Assembly (NCBI GenBank): GCA_902363255.1 | Contig: CABIZO010000005.1 | Location: 223,928 to 287,927, forward strand | Direction: 5' to 3' | DNA length: 64,000 nt | Source of the DNA: Peptostreptococcaceae bacterium | GTDB lineage: Bacteria > Bacillota > Clostridia > Peptostreptococcales > Peptostreptococcaceae | In this document: piece after piece, positions 17,756 to 26,963 of the stretch | Layout of the letters: every line of letters starts with the position of its first letter | Numbering within the stretch: the stretch's first letter is position 1 | The notes under the pieces: generated by a model | What the model was told of the DNA's origin: nothing | Seen by the model: only the letters and a program-made list of their open reading frames with translations | The model's database searches: none | Made by a program: the position numbers and the translations under genes

Positions 17756-19465
17756 ATGTTAAAGGGTATAGGAGCATCTCCAGGTATTGTTTTGGGGAAA
17801 GCGTTAGTAATTGAAGATACTGAATTAGTAATAGAAAGAAAAATGATAACTGATTGTGAAACTGAGATATCAAAATTAAGATCTGCAGTGGAAGTTTCAA
17901 AAGAAGAATTAACAAAGGTTAAGGAAAAGGCTTTAGCTGAACTTGGTGAACATGAAGCTGAGATATTCGAAGCTCATTTATTAGTACTAGAAGATCCAGA
18001 ATTAGTTGAATCTGCTGTAAGTAAAATAAATGATGAAAAAGTTAATGCAGAATTTGCATTAAATGAAATAAAAGAAATGTTCGTTTCTATGTTTGAATCT
18101 ATGGATAACGAATATATGAGAGAAAGAGCTGCTGACATAAAAGACGTTACAAACAGAGTACTTAGACATATATTAGGAGTAAAAGTTGTAGATTTAGCTG
18201 ACTTAGCTGAAGAAGTCGTATTAGTTGCTCATGATCTAACACCATCTGATACAGCAACAATGGACAAGAAAAAAGTTTTAGGATTCTTAACAGATATAGG
18301 TGGAAGAACTTCTCATACAGCTATAATGTCTAGAACTTTAGAAATAGCTGCTATAGTAGGTTTAAATGATGCTACTAAAGAAATAAAAGATGGTGATTTT
18401 GTAGTATTTAATGGAGATACTGGTGAAGTAATAATAAATCCAGACGAAGAAACTATATCTACATATACAAAATTAAAAACTGATTTTGAAGAATATAAAA
18501 AAGCTTTAGAATTATTAAAAGGACAAGCTACTGCAACTACTGACGGAAGACATGTAGAACTTGCAGGTAATATAGGTACTCCAGGAGATGTGGAAGGTCT
18601 TATAAAGAATGATGCTGAAGGTGTAGGGCTTTATAGAACAGAATTCTTATACATGGATAGAAGTGATTTCCCAAGTGAAGAAGAGCAATACGAAGCTTAT
18701 AAAGCTGTTCTTGAAGGAATGGCTGGAAAACCAATTGTTATAAGAACTTTAGATATAGGTGGAGATAAAAAACTAGACTACTTACTAATGGATGAAGAAA
18801 TGAATCCATTCTTAGGATACAGAGCTATAAGACTTTGCTTGGATAGAAAAGAAATATTTATAACTCAACTTAGAGCTTTATATAGAGCAAGTGTACATGG
18901 AAAATTAAGAATAATGTTCCCAATGATATCTTCATTAGAAGAATTATTACAAGCTAAAGAAGTTTGTGAAGATGTTAAATCTCAATTAAAAGCTGAAGGA
19001 ATAGCTTATTCTGATGAAGTAGAAGTTGGTATGATGATAGAAGTCCCATCTGCTGCAGTAATATCAGATGTTCTTGCTAAGCATGTTGATTTCTTCTCAA
19101 TAGGGACTAATGATTTGATTCAATATACTTGTGCTGTTGATAGAATGAACCAAAAAATAAGCTACTTATATAACCAATTTAACCCAGCTGTACTTAGACT
19201 TATAAAAATGGTTATAGACAATGCACATAAAGAAGGTAAATGGGCTGGAATGTGTGGAGAATCTGCAGGAGATCAATTAATGATACCAATATTACTTGGA
19301 TTTGGATTAGATGAATTCTCAATGAGTCCAATATCAATATTACCTGCTAGAAAATTAATAAACTCATTAAGCTTTGAAGATATGAAAAAATTCTCAGAAG
19401 AAGTACTATCTCTAGGAACTGCAGAAGAAATAAAAGCTTATGTAGAAAAAACTTTTAATAAATAA
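17756..19465 (+). CDS. ptsI: PTS Enzyme I (PEP-protein phosphotransferase)
   Basis: A 569-aa cytoplasmic enzyme that transfers phosphate from PEP to HPr. The phosphorylated His187 lies in GGRTSHTAIMSR; the PEP-binding barrel follows, with GVGLYRTEFLYM, IRTLDIGGDKK, SIGTNDLIQYT and the active-site Cys in GMCGESAGD. Length is typical. It starts 68 bases after ptsH and ends with a strong terminator, so ptsHI is the end of the transcription unit that may begin at the methyltransferase. Confidence 0.97.
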   Translation: MLKGIGASPGIVLGKALVIEDTELVIERKMITDCETEISKLRSAVEVSKEELTKVKEKALAELGEHEAEIFEAHLLVLEDPELVESAVSKINDEKVNAEFALNEIKEMFVSMFESMDNEYMRERAADIKDVTNRVLRHILGVKVVDLADLAEEVVLVAHDLTPSDTATMDKKKVLGFLTDIGGRTSHTAIMSRTLEIAAIVGLNDATKEIKDGDFVVFNGDTGEVIINPDEETISTYTKLKTDFEEYKKALELLKGQATATTDGRHVELAGNIGTPGDVEGLIKNDAEGVGLYRTEFLYMDRSDFPSEEEQYEAYKAVLEGMAGKPIVIRTLDIGGDKKLDYLLMDEEMNPFLGYRAIRLCLDRKEIFITQLRALYRASVHGKLRIMFPMISSLEELLQAKEVCEDVKSQLKAEGIAYSDEVEVGMMIEVPSAAVISDVLAKHVDFFSIGTNDLIQYTCAVDRMNQKISYLYNQFNPAVLRLIKMVIDNAHKEGKWAGMCGESAGDQLMIPILLGFGLDEFSMSPISILPARKLINSLSFEDMKKFSEEVLSLGTAEEIKAYVEKTFNK

Positions 19466-19483
19466 TTAACTTAAATAATAGAA

Positions 19484-19513
19484 AAAGAGCTATCTTGTAG
19501 AAGATAGCTTTTT
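19484..19513 (+). terminator. Terminator after ptsI
   Basis: AGCTATCTT pairs with AAGATAGCT and is followed by TTTT. Confidence 0.85.
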
Positions 19514-19537
19514 ATATATTATAAATTTGGAGGGTAT

Positions 19538-20404
19538 ATGAATATTTTAGAAAATGATAATTTGATAATAGAGAGTAAAAATAATGGAGCAGAATTAACA
19601 AGAATATATTCAAAGAAATATAATAAAGAAATTCTTTGGGGAGGAGATAAAGAATATTGGGGAAGACAATCACCAATACTTTTCCCTATTGTGGGAAGGC
19701 TAAAGGAGAATAAAACTTTAATAGAAGATAAAATATATAATATGAGTCAGCATGGATTTGCAAGAGATATGGATTTTGATTTAATACATGTAGATAAAAA
19801 CTCTATAGAATACAAATTAACATCTGATGAAAAAACTAGAGAAATATATCCATATAATTTTAATCTTTTTATATCATATACCATAATAGATGAAAAAATT
19901 AGGGTAGACTGGAAGGTGGAAAATATAGATTCAAAAGATATATATTTTTCTATAGGAGGACATCCAGCTTTTAATATTTCATCATCAAAAAATTTGGATG
20001 ATTATTATATTGAATTTAAATGCAGAAAAAATGTTAAAAAAGTTACTTTAGAAGGACCTTATTACAATGAAATAGAGGATATAGATTCTTTATCTATATT
20101 AGAGTTAAATCCTAATGTATTTGAAAATGATGCCATAATTTATACTGATATAGATTCTGTTTCACTAAAATCAAGAAAAGAAGAATTTTATATTAATATA
20201 GATATTAAAGATTTTCCATTAGTAGGTATATGGACTCCATATTATAAGGATGCTAATAGTACAGCACCATTTATTTGTATAGAACCTTGGTATGGATTAG
20301 CTGATAATGTTGATTCAGACAAGATATATAAAAATAAAAAATATATTAATAAGTTAAATAGGGGAGATAGCTTTAGAGCTAGTTATTATATTGAAATAAA
20401 GTAG
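19538..20404 (+). CDS. Aldose 1-epimerase-like (LacX-type) sugar mutarotase
   Basis: A 288-aa protein of the galactose-mutarotase-like beta-sandwich fold, LacX-like subgroup. Diagnostic pieces are ILWGGDKEYWGRQSPILFPIVGRLKEN, SQHGFARD (the HGFAR His is an active-site candidate), GGHPAFN and CIEPWYGLAD. The family interconverts alpha and beta anomers of aldoses; substrate cannot be told from sequence. The gene has its own ribosome site (GGAGGG) and follows a terminator, so linkage to ptsI is only positional. Confidence 0.85.
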   Translation: MNILENDNLIIESKNNGAELTRIYSKKYNKEILWGGDKEYWGRQSPILFPIVGRLKENKTLIEDKIYNMSQHGFARDMDFDLIHVDKNSIEYKLTSDEKTREIYPYNFNLFISYTIIDEKIRVDWKVENIDSKDIYFSIGGHPAFNISSSKNLDDYYIEFKCRKNVKKVTLEGPYYNEIEDIDSLSILELNPNVFENDAIIYTDIDSVSLKSRKEEFYINIDIKDFPLVGIWTPYYKDANSTAPFICIEPWYGLADNVDSDKIYKNKKYINKLNRGDSFRASYYIEIK

Positions 20405-20471
20405 TTAAAATAAATCTCATTGTAGTATACTAAATATATTAATTTAATATATGTAAAGGAGATATGTGTAA

Positions 20472-21149
20472 ATGAGTGTATATGGAAATCTGCAAAAAAT
20501 AAAAAATGGAAGAAGAACTTATGCCATAACACCGCATATTCCAGGTGGATTTATCCTTCCCGATGATTTAATTAAAATTGGAGAAGTAGCAAAAAAATAT
20601 AAGGGTGTTTTAAAATTAACATCTGGCCAAAGAATTTTAATTACCAATTTAAAACAAGAAGACTTACCTGCAATATGGGAAGAGTTAGGTATGGAACCAG
20701 CAGTAAAAGTACAAAATTCACTTAAAAATGTAGAAATATGTCCAGCAAACTATTGTAAACGTTCAAAATACCCTACTATTGGAATAGGTATGAAGCTTAG
20801 TAAGAGATTTCATGGAATGGAACTTCCTTGCAGAACAAAGATAGGTGTAGCAGGATGTAAGAATGCATGTACAAGCGTATATTCTAAGGATATAGGAGTA
20901 ATAGTTGACTTAGATAGTACTTTTTACATCACTGTTGGCGGTAGTGCTGGATATTATCCGAGAAGTGCAGATATATTTACTAAAGGATTAGATGAAAAGG
21001 AAGCTTTTAATTTAGTTAAAACTATACTTTTCTATTATAAAAATACGGCAAATCCGGGTGAAAAATTGGGTGATTTTATAGATAGAATAAGCATAAAAGT
21101 TTTTAGAGAAGAAGTTCTTAATATAGCTAATTTAGAACTTAAATTATAA
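20472..21149 (+). CDS. Small nitrite/sulfite reductase-like protein (siroheme/4Fe-4S half module)
   Basis: A 225-aa protein holding one ferredoxin-like half (about 1-75, with SGQRILITNL) followed by the siroheme/4Fe-4S domain. Cysteines C90 and C95 (CPANYC) and C129/C133 (GCKNAC), with C120 nearby, match the cluster-binding pattern of sulfite and nitrite reductases with a slightly shortened first spacing. Full-length assimilatory enzymes have two such halves (over 500 aa), so this is a single-module type. No electron-transfer partner gene or transport gene is adjacent. Actual substrate is unknown; a sulfite, nitrite or coenzyme role are all possible. Confidence 0.75.
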   Translation: MSVYGNLQKIKNGRRTYAITPHIPGGFILPDDLIKIGEVAKKYKGVLKLTSGQRILITNLKQEDLPAIWEELGMEPAVKVQNSLKNVEICPANYCKRSKYPTIGIGMKLSKRFHGMELPCRTKIGVAGCKNACTSVYSKDIGVIVDLDSTFYITVGGSAGYYPRSADIFTKGLDEKEAFNLVKTILFYYKNTANPGEKLGDFIDRISIKVFREEVLNIANLELKL

Positions 21150-21159
21150 TAAACCTATA

Positions 21160-21198
21160 AAAAATAGAGTTATAGTTTTAAATATAGCTCTATTTTTA
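21160..21198. terminator. Bidirectional terminator between reductase-like gene and sortase
   Basis: AAAAATAGAGTTATA pairs with TATAGCTCTATTTTT; T runs occur on both strands and the two genes converge here. Confidence 0.85.
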
Positions 21199-21206
21199 TT
21201 ATGTAT

Positions 21207-21902
21207 TTATTTTTTCACAGCAAATATAGCTATTCTAGCATTTTCATATTCATAACTGCAAGTTGATAAAGTTATTATTTGATCTTTTGAGGTTACAATA
21301 TCTCTTTTATAGATTGATTTACTTAAAATTTTATTTAAAAAATTATTAAAATCTTCTTCATCGCTAAAATTTACATTATTATATCCAAAATCTGCATCAT
21401 AAACACCTATGGCAAAAATCTCATATTCATAAGTACTATTATCTGTTTTAAGAGTAATAGTTTTATTCTTTTCAAAGAATTCCCTATCTTTAAATTTTTC
21501 CATTTGACCAAACATGGTGGAATTTTTCATATGATGACCATAAATTACTGAGTTAAAATCTGTTTGAAAGTTATTCCTATAATCTAAAAAAATAGAACCA
21601 GCAGGCAAATAATCCTTATTAAAATCATGATTTAGATAAAAATCATTGTCATTACCTTGAACTACAGGATAATCAATATTTGTACCTTCTACATTAATCC
21701 AAAATTTATAATCTGGATTTATTGATGATAAATTCTTAGTAGCATCATTCATACTTTCTGAATCTTCTTTTTTATCTCTAAGTTGAGAATAAACATTGTC
21801 AGCTTTTTTATAATATCTTAAAGTATCATAAATTTTATAACCTGATATAAAAATTACTACAATAAATATTAGTGTTAGTAAATTGAGAAAAAACTTTTTC
21901 AT
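21207..21902 (-). CDS. srtB: Class B sortase
   Basis: A 231-aa membrane-anchored transpeptidase that cleaves a sorting signal and joins surface proteins to peptidoglycan. Residues ~3-22 form the N-terminal anchor. The catalytic triad is visible: His in NSVIYGHHM, Cys215 in TLSTCSYEY and Arg223 in ENARIAIF. The start is ATG 21902 after GGGAGA; the frame is open to 21956 but without a ribosome site. C. difficile SrtB is of similar length and prefers (S/P)PxTG signals. I saw no clear sortase substrate in this window. Confidence 0.93.
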   Translation of the reverse strand: MKKFFLNLLTLIFIVVIFISGYKIYDTLRYYKKADNVYSQLRDKKEDSESMNDATKNLSSINPDYKFWINVEGTNIDYPVVQGNDNDFYLNHDFNKDYLPAGSIFLDYRNNFQTDFNSVIYGHHMKNSTMFGQMEKFKDREFFEKNKTITLKTDNSTYEYEIFAIGVYDADFGYNNVNFSDEEDFNNFLNKILSKSIYKRDIVTSKDQIITLSTCSYEYENARIAIFAVKK

Positions 21903-22052
21903 TATACATCTCCCTTCATATATGATTTTAAACATTATTTTACTATAAATAAACACAATTTAGTTAAAATTAAAAGATATCTGTAATTATTATATAAAAT
22001 AATAATAAACTTAAAGTGAGTAATTATTTAAATTAATAGAAAGGAGTAGGGA

Positions 22053-22730
22053 ATGAATAATAGTTTTAACGATAACCCTGGATTAAATAATGAAAATTCT
22101 TACACTATAATAAAGATTATAGTTTTATTAATTGGACTACAGATAAGTAGGATAGTAATAAAACAAATTACATTTCTATTTTTAACATATAATGAGTTTA
22201 ATGACATACTTGTATCCATAATTATAATGCTTTTACTTACTTTATTTATAATTCATAAGTCAAAAAAAGAAAATATTAAGCTAGATATTTTTTCTTATAT
22301 GAAGAGTAAAGAGTCAAAAGTGTATTATTCAATTGTAACAGGAGGTATATTACTTCTAATATTTACATCTCCTTCTATTTCAACAAATTTATCAATAGAA
22401 GTTTTTTTACCTGTACTTTATATAGCAGTAATGACACCAATTTATGAAGAAATTATATTTAGATCATACATATGGAATGTATTAGAAAAAGAAAATATAA
22501 ATGAAATTAAAGTATATTTTTTAACTACAATACTATTTTCTATTTATCATATTGGATATATAGATAAAGTTATTATGACGAATGGGTTTAATCATATGGT
22601 ATTGATTATGTTTATTAAATGTTCATTGATGCTAAGTTATGGACTTTTTATAGGATTTTTTAGATATAAAATAAAAAATTCATATTCTTGCATATTAGTT
22701 CATAGTTTTATAAATATATTTGGAAGATAA
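22053..22730 (+). CDS. CPBP family intramembrane metalloprotease
   Basis: A 225-aa multi-pass membrane protein of the CAAX-protease/bacteriocin-processing (Abi) family. Motif 1 is PIYEEIIFRSYIW (Glu-Glu and Arg), motif 2 is the His in SIYHIGY, motif 3 the His in LVHSFIN, together forming the predicted metal site. About six or seven helices. In bacteria these proteins are linked to bacteriocin self-immunity, but no bacteriocin gene is visible here. ATG follows AAAGGAG. Function beyond the fold is unknown. Confidence 0.85.
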   Translation: MNNSFNDNPGLNNENSYTIIKIIVLLIGLQISRIVIKQITFLFLTYNEFNDILVSIIIMLLLTLFIIHKSKKENIKLDIFSYMKSKESKVYYSIVTGGILLLIFTSPSISTNLSIEVFLPVLYIAVMTPIYEEIIFRSYIWNVLEKENINEIKVYFLTTILFSIYHIGYIDKVIMTNGFNHMVLIMFIKCSLMLSYGLFIGFFRYKIKNSYSCILVHSFINIFGR

Positions 22731-22816
22731 AAATATTTATAATAATGGATTGTAATTAGTAATTAAGTACTATAATTAATATAAGAAAACTAATTACTAT
22801 GCGATGGAGGGGCAAG

Positions 22817-23455
22817 ATGAAAAATATTTTTAAAGAGCTTAATATAAGGGAAGATTTTTCAGAAGAAGAAGTTAAGGAATCCTATCTCAAATTAATGAAA
22901 AAATATTATGATGAGTTAAATATAGATGATTCGGTTTTGTTCCTTGCGCAAAAAAGAATAGATAGAGTAGATGAAGCATTTGAGATGATTTCATCTATAA
23001 AAAACTTTGATTATTTAGAAGATAAATATGATGTGTTGTACACAATATGTGAAGAATATAAAGAAAAAAAGAATTATAAAAAGGCATTATTAATATCAAA
23101 TGAGCTTATTAATTTTATACCTATTTTTCCGGAGAGCTATTTAATTAAGGCTGATATATTGGCAGAAATAAATGAACATGAAGAAGCTATTAAGTATTTC
23201 GAAATTGCAGAGGAGATGGAAGAAGATATTAAGGAAGATCAATATATACAGTATCTTAAAGCTCAAAGCCAAATAGAAGCGAAGAAGTATGAAGATGCTA
23301 TTAATACTTTAAAGAAAGTTACTAAGTTATATGGTGATAACCCATTCTTATTTTTTGATATGGCATATTGCTATGAAGAATTAGGTAACGAAAAGATGTA
23401 TAAATATTACTGTGAAAAGAGAGACAAATATTGGAAGGATCATGAGAAGGATTAA
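22817..23455 (+). CDS. Tetratricopeptide protein with degenerate J-like N-terminus
   Basis: A 212-aa acidic, soluble, all-helical protein. Residues ~1-55 have the spacing of a DnaJ J-domain (FKELNIREDFSEEEVKESYLKLMKKYY...RVDEAFEMI), but the HPD tripeptide that drives Hsp70 is replaced by a YYDEL region, so it should not stimulate DnaK normally. From about 65 onward are three or four TPR units (for example KKALLISNELINFIP and EDAINTLKKVTKLYG). Probably a scaffold. Start is ATG 22817 after GGAGGGG. An 8-bp hairpin overlaps the stop codon (AGAAGGAT/ATCCTTCT). Confidence 0.7.
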   Translation: MKNIFKELNIREDFSEEEVKESYLKLMKKYYDELNIDDSVLFLAQKRIDRVDEAFEMISSIKNFDYLEDKYDVLYTICEEYKEKKNYKKALLISNELINFIPIFPESYLIKADILAEINEHEEAIKYFEIAEEMEEDIKEDQYIQYLKAQSQIEAKKYEDAINTLKKVTKLYGDNPFLFFDMAYCYEELGNEKMYKYYCEKRDKYWKDHEKD

Positions 23456-23543
23456 GAGATCATGATCCTTCTTAATTATATAAAGAAATAAATTTGTATT
23501 TATGATATTATTAATAATAAACTACAAATTTAGGGGGACAGAA

Positions 23544-24188
23544 ATGAAATACAAATTATGTTTATTTGATTTTGATTATACTTTAGCAGATACAACTAGG
23601 CCTATAGTAGAATGTTTTAGGCATACTTTTGAAACAATGAACTTAGATGGATTTGATAGAGAAAAAGCTATTAAAACTATAGGGATGACACTAGATGATG
23701 CATTTTCTGAATTAACAGGAATAAAAGATAAGCAAAAAATTCAAGAGCTTGTAGCAGTCTATAGAGTTAAATCAGATGAGATTACAATTCAAAATACTGT
23801 TTTATTTGAAGATACTATTGAAACGTTGCAAATACTTAAAAATAATGGGATAAAAGTGGGTATAGTATCAAGTCGAATGGGCTCTAGAATAGATAAAATA
23901 CTAGAACATTTAAATTGTAGAAATTATATTGATAGTATAATAGGTTATGAAGATGTGTCAGCTCATAAGCCAAATCCAGAAGGTTTAATGAAATCGTTAG
24001 AATATTTTAATTGTAATAAAAAAGAAGTATTGTATGTTGGAGATAGTTATATAGATGCTAAGGCAGCAGAAAATGGACAAATAGATTTTATTGGAGTAAC
24101 TACTGGAACTACATCACAAAATGATTTTGAAGAATATAATAATATTAAGATAGTAAATAAATTATCATCTATATTAGAGGCTATATAA
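23544..24188 (+). CDS. HAD-family hydrolase, phosphoglycolate phosphatase-like
   Basis: A 214-aa haloacid-dehalogenase-type phosphatase with a helical cap (subfamily I). Motif I is FDFDYTLADT with the nucleophile and general-acid Asp, motif II the serines in GIVSSR, motif III the Lys in AHKPNPEG, motif IV GDSYIDAKAA. It dephosphorylates a small molecule, perhaps phosphoglycolate or a pyrophosphate (PpaX-like). Start is ATG 23544 after AGGGGG; the frame upstream to 23502 lacks a ribosome site. Confidence 0.87.
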   Translation: MKYKLCLFDFDYTLADTTRPIVECFRHTFETMNLDGFDREKAIKTIGMTLDDAFSELTGIKDKQKIQELVAVYRVKSDEITIQNTVLFEDTIETLQILKNNGIKVGIVSSRMGSRIDKILEHLNCRNYIDSIIGYEDVSAHKPNPEGLMKSLEYFNCNKKEVLYVGDSYIDAKAAENGQIDFIGVTTGTTSQNDFEEYNNIKIVNKLSSILEAI

Positions 24189-24236
24189 GATGGATTATTT
24201 ATTAATTTAATATTCATTTATAAATGGGGGATACTT

Positions 24237-24833
24237 ATGAAAGATAAATTTGTAATCACTATTAGTAGAGAATATGGTAGTGGTGGTGGAGAAATAGGAA
24301 GAAGATTATCAAAATATTTTGATATACCATGTTATGATAAAGAATTACTAACTATAGTTGCTAAAGAAAGTGGATATTGCAAAGAATATTTTGAAAAATA
24401 TGATGAGAAACCATTAAAGGTTTTAAGTTATTTTGGTTTTGATGGTTGTTCAAATAATTTACCTATTAACCATCAATTATTTTTAAAACAATTTAATTTA
24501 ATTCAAAAACTTGGGCGTGAAAATTCATGTATATTCGTTGGAAGAGCATCAGACTACGCATTAAAAGAATTTGATAATGTAGTTAATGTATTTATTCATG
24601 GGGATTTCGAATTTAGAAGAAGAAGGGCAATAATTGAGCATAATGTAAAGGAAGAAATAAGTGCTTCTGTTGTAAAGAAAATAGATAAAGAAAGAGCATC
24701 TTATTATAAATACTATACAGATTCTTACTGGGGAGATGCAAAGAATTATCACTTGTGCTTAGATACTAGTTTTATGGGAATAGATGAGGCTGTAAGGATA
24801 ATAATAGATTTTATTGAAAAAAGATATAAATAA
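24237..24833 (+). CDS. Cytidylate kinase-like protein
   Basis: A 198-aa P-loop protein of the cytidylate-kinase-like family common in clostridia. The nucleotide loop is altered to ISREYGSGGGEIGRRL at the N-terminus, and the family segments FVGRASDYAL and the Arg-rich FEFRRRRAIIEHNV lid are present. It lacks the classical GxxGxGKS form, so real CMP kinase activity is doubtful. ATG follows GGGGGA, 48 bases after the phosphatase gene, so the two may be cotranscribed; a strong terminator follows. Confidence 0.82.
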   Translation: MKDKFVITISREYGSGGGEIGRRLSKYFDIPCYDKELLTIVAKESGYCKEYFEKYDEKPLKVLSYFGFDGCSNNLPINHQLFLKQFNLIQKLGRENSCIFVGRASDYALKEFDNVVNVFIHGDFEFRRRRAIIEHNVKEEISASVVKKIDKERASYYKYYTDSYWGDAKNYHLCLDTSFMGIDEAVRIIIDFIEKRYK

Positions 24834-24855
24834 TAAGTTATGTTTCTATATAGTT

Positions 24856-24894
24856 AAAAAAAGCTAAACATAGTAATTTATGTTTAGCTTTTTT
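24856..24894 (+). terminator. Terminator after cytidylate-kinase-like gene
   Basis: AAAAAAGCTAAACATA pairs with TATGTTTAGCTTTTTT. Confidence 0.9.
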
Positions 24895-25049
24895 ATATAA
24901 AGTATAAATTTTTTAGAAAAATGGTAATTTATGATAAAAATAATGTGGTATTAAAGTATAATAGATTTTAGAGTGAAGATTTTTAATGTTTTTAAAAGAA
25001 TTTAGATTATTACATTTTTTAATTATAATAAGATACTAGTAAAGTATTT

Positions 25050-25058
25050 AGGAGGTGA
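25050..25058 (+). other. Orphan ribosome binding site in the 24.9-25.17 kb gap
   Basis: AGGAGGTGA is a near-perfect ribosome site, but no ATG, GTG or TTG frame follows at the right distance. The 340-base gap otherwise holds the terminator at 24856, a TATAAT at 24957-24962 with a weak -35, and AT-rich sequence before the kinase gene. Confidence 0.4.
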
Positions 25059-25173
25059 AAATCTAATTATAAACAAGTAAAGAAAAACATAACTTAAAAG
25101 TCAGTGATAGCTAATAAATAAATTAAATAATATAAAATATATGATAGAAAGTTTAATAAGGAGATAAATTAAA

Positions 25174-26106
25174 ATGATTTCAACTGTAACTTTGAATGTA
25201 TCTATTGATAAAGCGTATAAAATAAAAGGATCTGTAGAATCAGGGAAAGTAATTAGAGTATTGGAGTGCAATAATACTGCTGGTGGAAAAGGTTTAAATG
25301 TTTCAAGGGTAATCTCTATTTGTGGTGAAGAAATATTAGCAACAGGATTTGTAGGAGGACATTCGGGAGCATTAGTTGAAGAGTTGCTGGAAAAAGATAA
25401 TATAAAAAATCAATTTACGCATGTAAAAAGTGAAACGAGAAATTGTATAAATATATTGGATGAGAATAATGTATCCACAGAATTTTTGGAAAAGGGATTT
25501 CCTGTTAGTGAAAATGAATTAAAGAAGTTTATAGATGATTTTGATAAAATAATAGATAATAGTAATATTATTACTATTTCAGGAAGTGTACCTCAAGGTG
25601 TACCAACTGATATTTACTATAAATTAATAAAAATGATAAAATCTAAAAATAAAAAGGTTATTTTAGATGCATCAGGAGAGTTATTAAAAGAAGGTATCAA
25701 GGCTTTACCAACAATGATAAAACCTAATAGTGAAGAAATGGAAAACTTATTAGGTATTAGTATAAATAATAGGGATGAAGTAATTAATAGTGCTATAAAA
25801 CTTTATGAAAGTGGGATAGAATTAGTAGTTGTATCCCTTGGAAAAGACGGAGCGTTATTAGTTTGTAAAGATGGAATTTATCATGGAAAACCACCTAAAA
25901 TAGATGTGATAAACACAGTTGGATGTGGTGATTCTATGGTTGCTGCATTTGCAGTTGCAATGGAAAGAGGATACTCTAATATGGAAAGTTTAAAATATGC
26001 TGTATCAATTTCTGCGGCGAATGCAATGACTTTTTCTACAGGAAATATTAATTTAGAAGATGTGGATAATATATTTGAAAATGTAACAATTGAAAAATTG
26101 AACTAA
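25174..26106 (+). CDS. PfkB-family hexose kinase (1-phosphofructokinase/tagatose-6-phosphate kinase type)
   Basis: A 310-aa cytoplasmic kinase of the ribokinase superfamily, LacC/FruK branch. Seen: TLNVSIDKAY at the N-terminus, the sugar-binding GGKGLNVSRV loop, SGSVPQGVP and the C-terminal signature NTVGCGDSMVAAFA with the catalytic Asp (the usual GAGD reads GCGD). It should phosphorylate fructose-1-phosphate or tagatose-6-phosphate. No PTS permease, DeoR regulator or aldolase gene is next to it, which leaves the substrate open. ATG follows AAGGAG. Confidence 0.85.
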   Translation: MISTVTLNVSIDKAYKIKGSVESGKVIRVLECNNTAGGKGLNVSRVISICGEEILATGFVGGHSGALVEELLEKDNIKNQFTHVKSETRNCINILDENNVSTEFLEKGFPVSENELKKFIDDFDKIIDNSNIITISGSVPQGVPTDIYYKLIKMIKSKNKKVILDASGELLKEGIKALPTMIKPNSEEMENLLGISINNRDEVINSAIKLYESGIELVVVSLGKDGALLVCKDGIYHGKPPKIDVINTVGCGDSMVAAFAVAMERGYSNMESLKYAVSISAANAMTFSTGNINLEDVDNIFENVTIEKLN

Positions 26107-26107
26107 G

Positions 26108-26152
26108 AAAAATACAGATAAGTTTTTTATAAAAGCTTATCTGTATTTTTTT
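26108..26152 (+). terminator. Terminator after hexose kinase gene
   Basis: AAATACAGATAAG pairs with CTTATCTGTATTT, followed by T7. Confidence 0.9.
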
Positions 26153-26265
26153 ATGAATAAAAATTACATCTATTAATGTCACTAAAAGAGTATATGAAGA
26201 ATAAAATATTGTAGAAGTATATTATAAATAGTAGCTAAAATATAGAAGGAGACGATAAAGAGGTT

Positions 26266-26901
26266 ATGAATGATAACTCAAAAAAAAATAATTGTGAGGA
26301 ATGCAAAAAATATAAAGAGCCTTGTCCTTGTGGGTGTGAAAAAATATGTATATGTAAATGTGATAAATTAGCTTATAACAATAATAATTGTTGCTATTTA
26401 CAACCAAAGGATATATGTATAGTTCAAGTTAATGATATAAAGCTTTCTCAAATAATAACTGATAATCAAAATATATACCTTACAGCCAAGCCTCTTGAAA
26501 TAAACACATCATCATGTAAGATTGAATCAAGCACTATTCAAAGATTAAATGATACATTAGTAGTAAATGAACCAGGCGTTTATTCTATATATGTTTCTTT
26601 AAAATATAGTTTCAAGTTTAATGATGAGGCAAAACAGGGGGATCTATTTAGGATTGGTTTTAAGGTAAATGGGAATAATGAAGAATTGTTTTCTATAAAA
26701 AACACAATAGTTGTACCAAGCATTGTCGATGGAGAGAGTGAAGAAATAATAAATACAATTCAAGGAAGTAAGTTACAGATTATAGAAGAAAATTTACCTT
26801 ATAAAATTAATATTTTAATAAAAGAATTTGAATTTGATATGACAACTTTAAATCAAATTATAATTTCAGATTTAATTCTAATTGTTCAAAAAGTAATATA
26901 G
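26266..26901 (+). CDS. Cysteine-rich protein with C-terminal beta-sandwich, function unknown
   Basis: A 211-aa protein without a signal peptide. Residues 9-45 contain a dense Cys cluster (CEECKKYKEPCPCGCEKICIC, CDK, NNCC), which could bind metal or form cross-links. From about 50 to the end the sequence is strand-rich (VVNEPGVYSIYVSLKYSF, NTIVVPSIVDGE, FEFDMTTLNQIIISDLILIVQKV), resembling the jelly-roll C-terminal domains of clostridial spore-surface proteins. A spore coat or exosporium role is only an inference. Single gene, strong terminator behind. Confidence 0.6.
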   Translation: MNDNSKKNNCEECKKYKEPCPCGCEKICICKCDKLAYNNNNCCYLQPKDICIVQVNDIKLSQIITDNQNIYLTAKPLEINTSSCKIESSTIQRLNDTLVVNEPGVYSIYVSLKYSFKFNDEAKQGDLFRIGFKVNGNNEELFSIKNTIVVPSIVDGESEEIINTIQGSKLQIIEENLPYKINILIKEFEFDMTTLNQIIISDLILIVQKVI

Positions 26902-26907
26902 ATAAGC

Positions 26908-26949
26908 AAATAAACCGATAAAGTTATATAAGATTTATCGGTTTATTTT
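26908..26949. terminator. Bidirectional terminator between convergent genes
   Basis: AAATAAACCGATAAA pairs perfectly with TTTATCGGTTTATTT; serves the Cys-rich gene and the convergent HMA-SafE gene. Confidence 0.9.
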
Positions 26950-26963
26950 GTGTGACAAAATGT

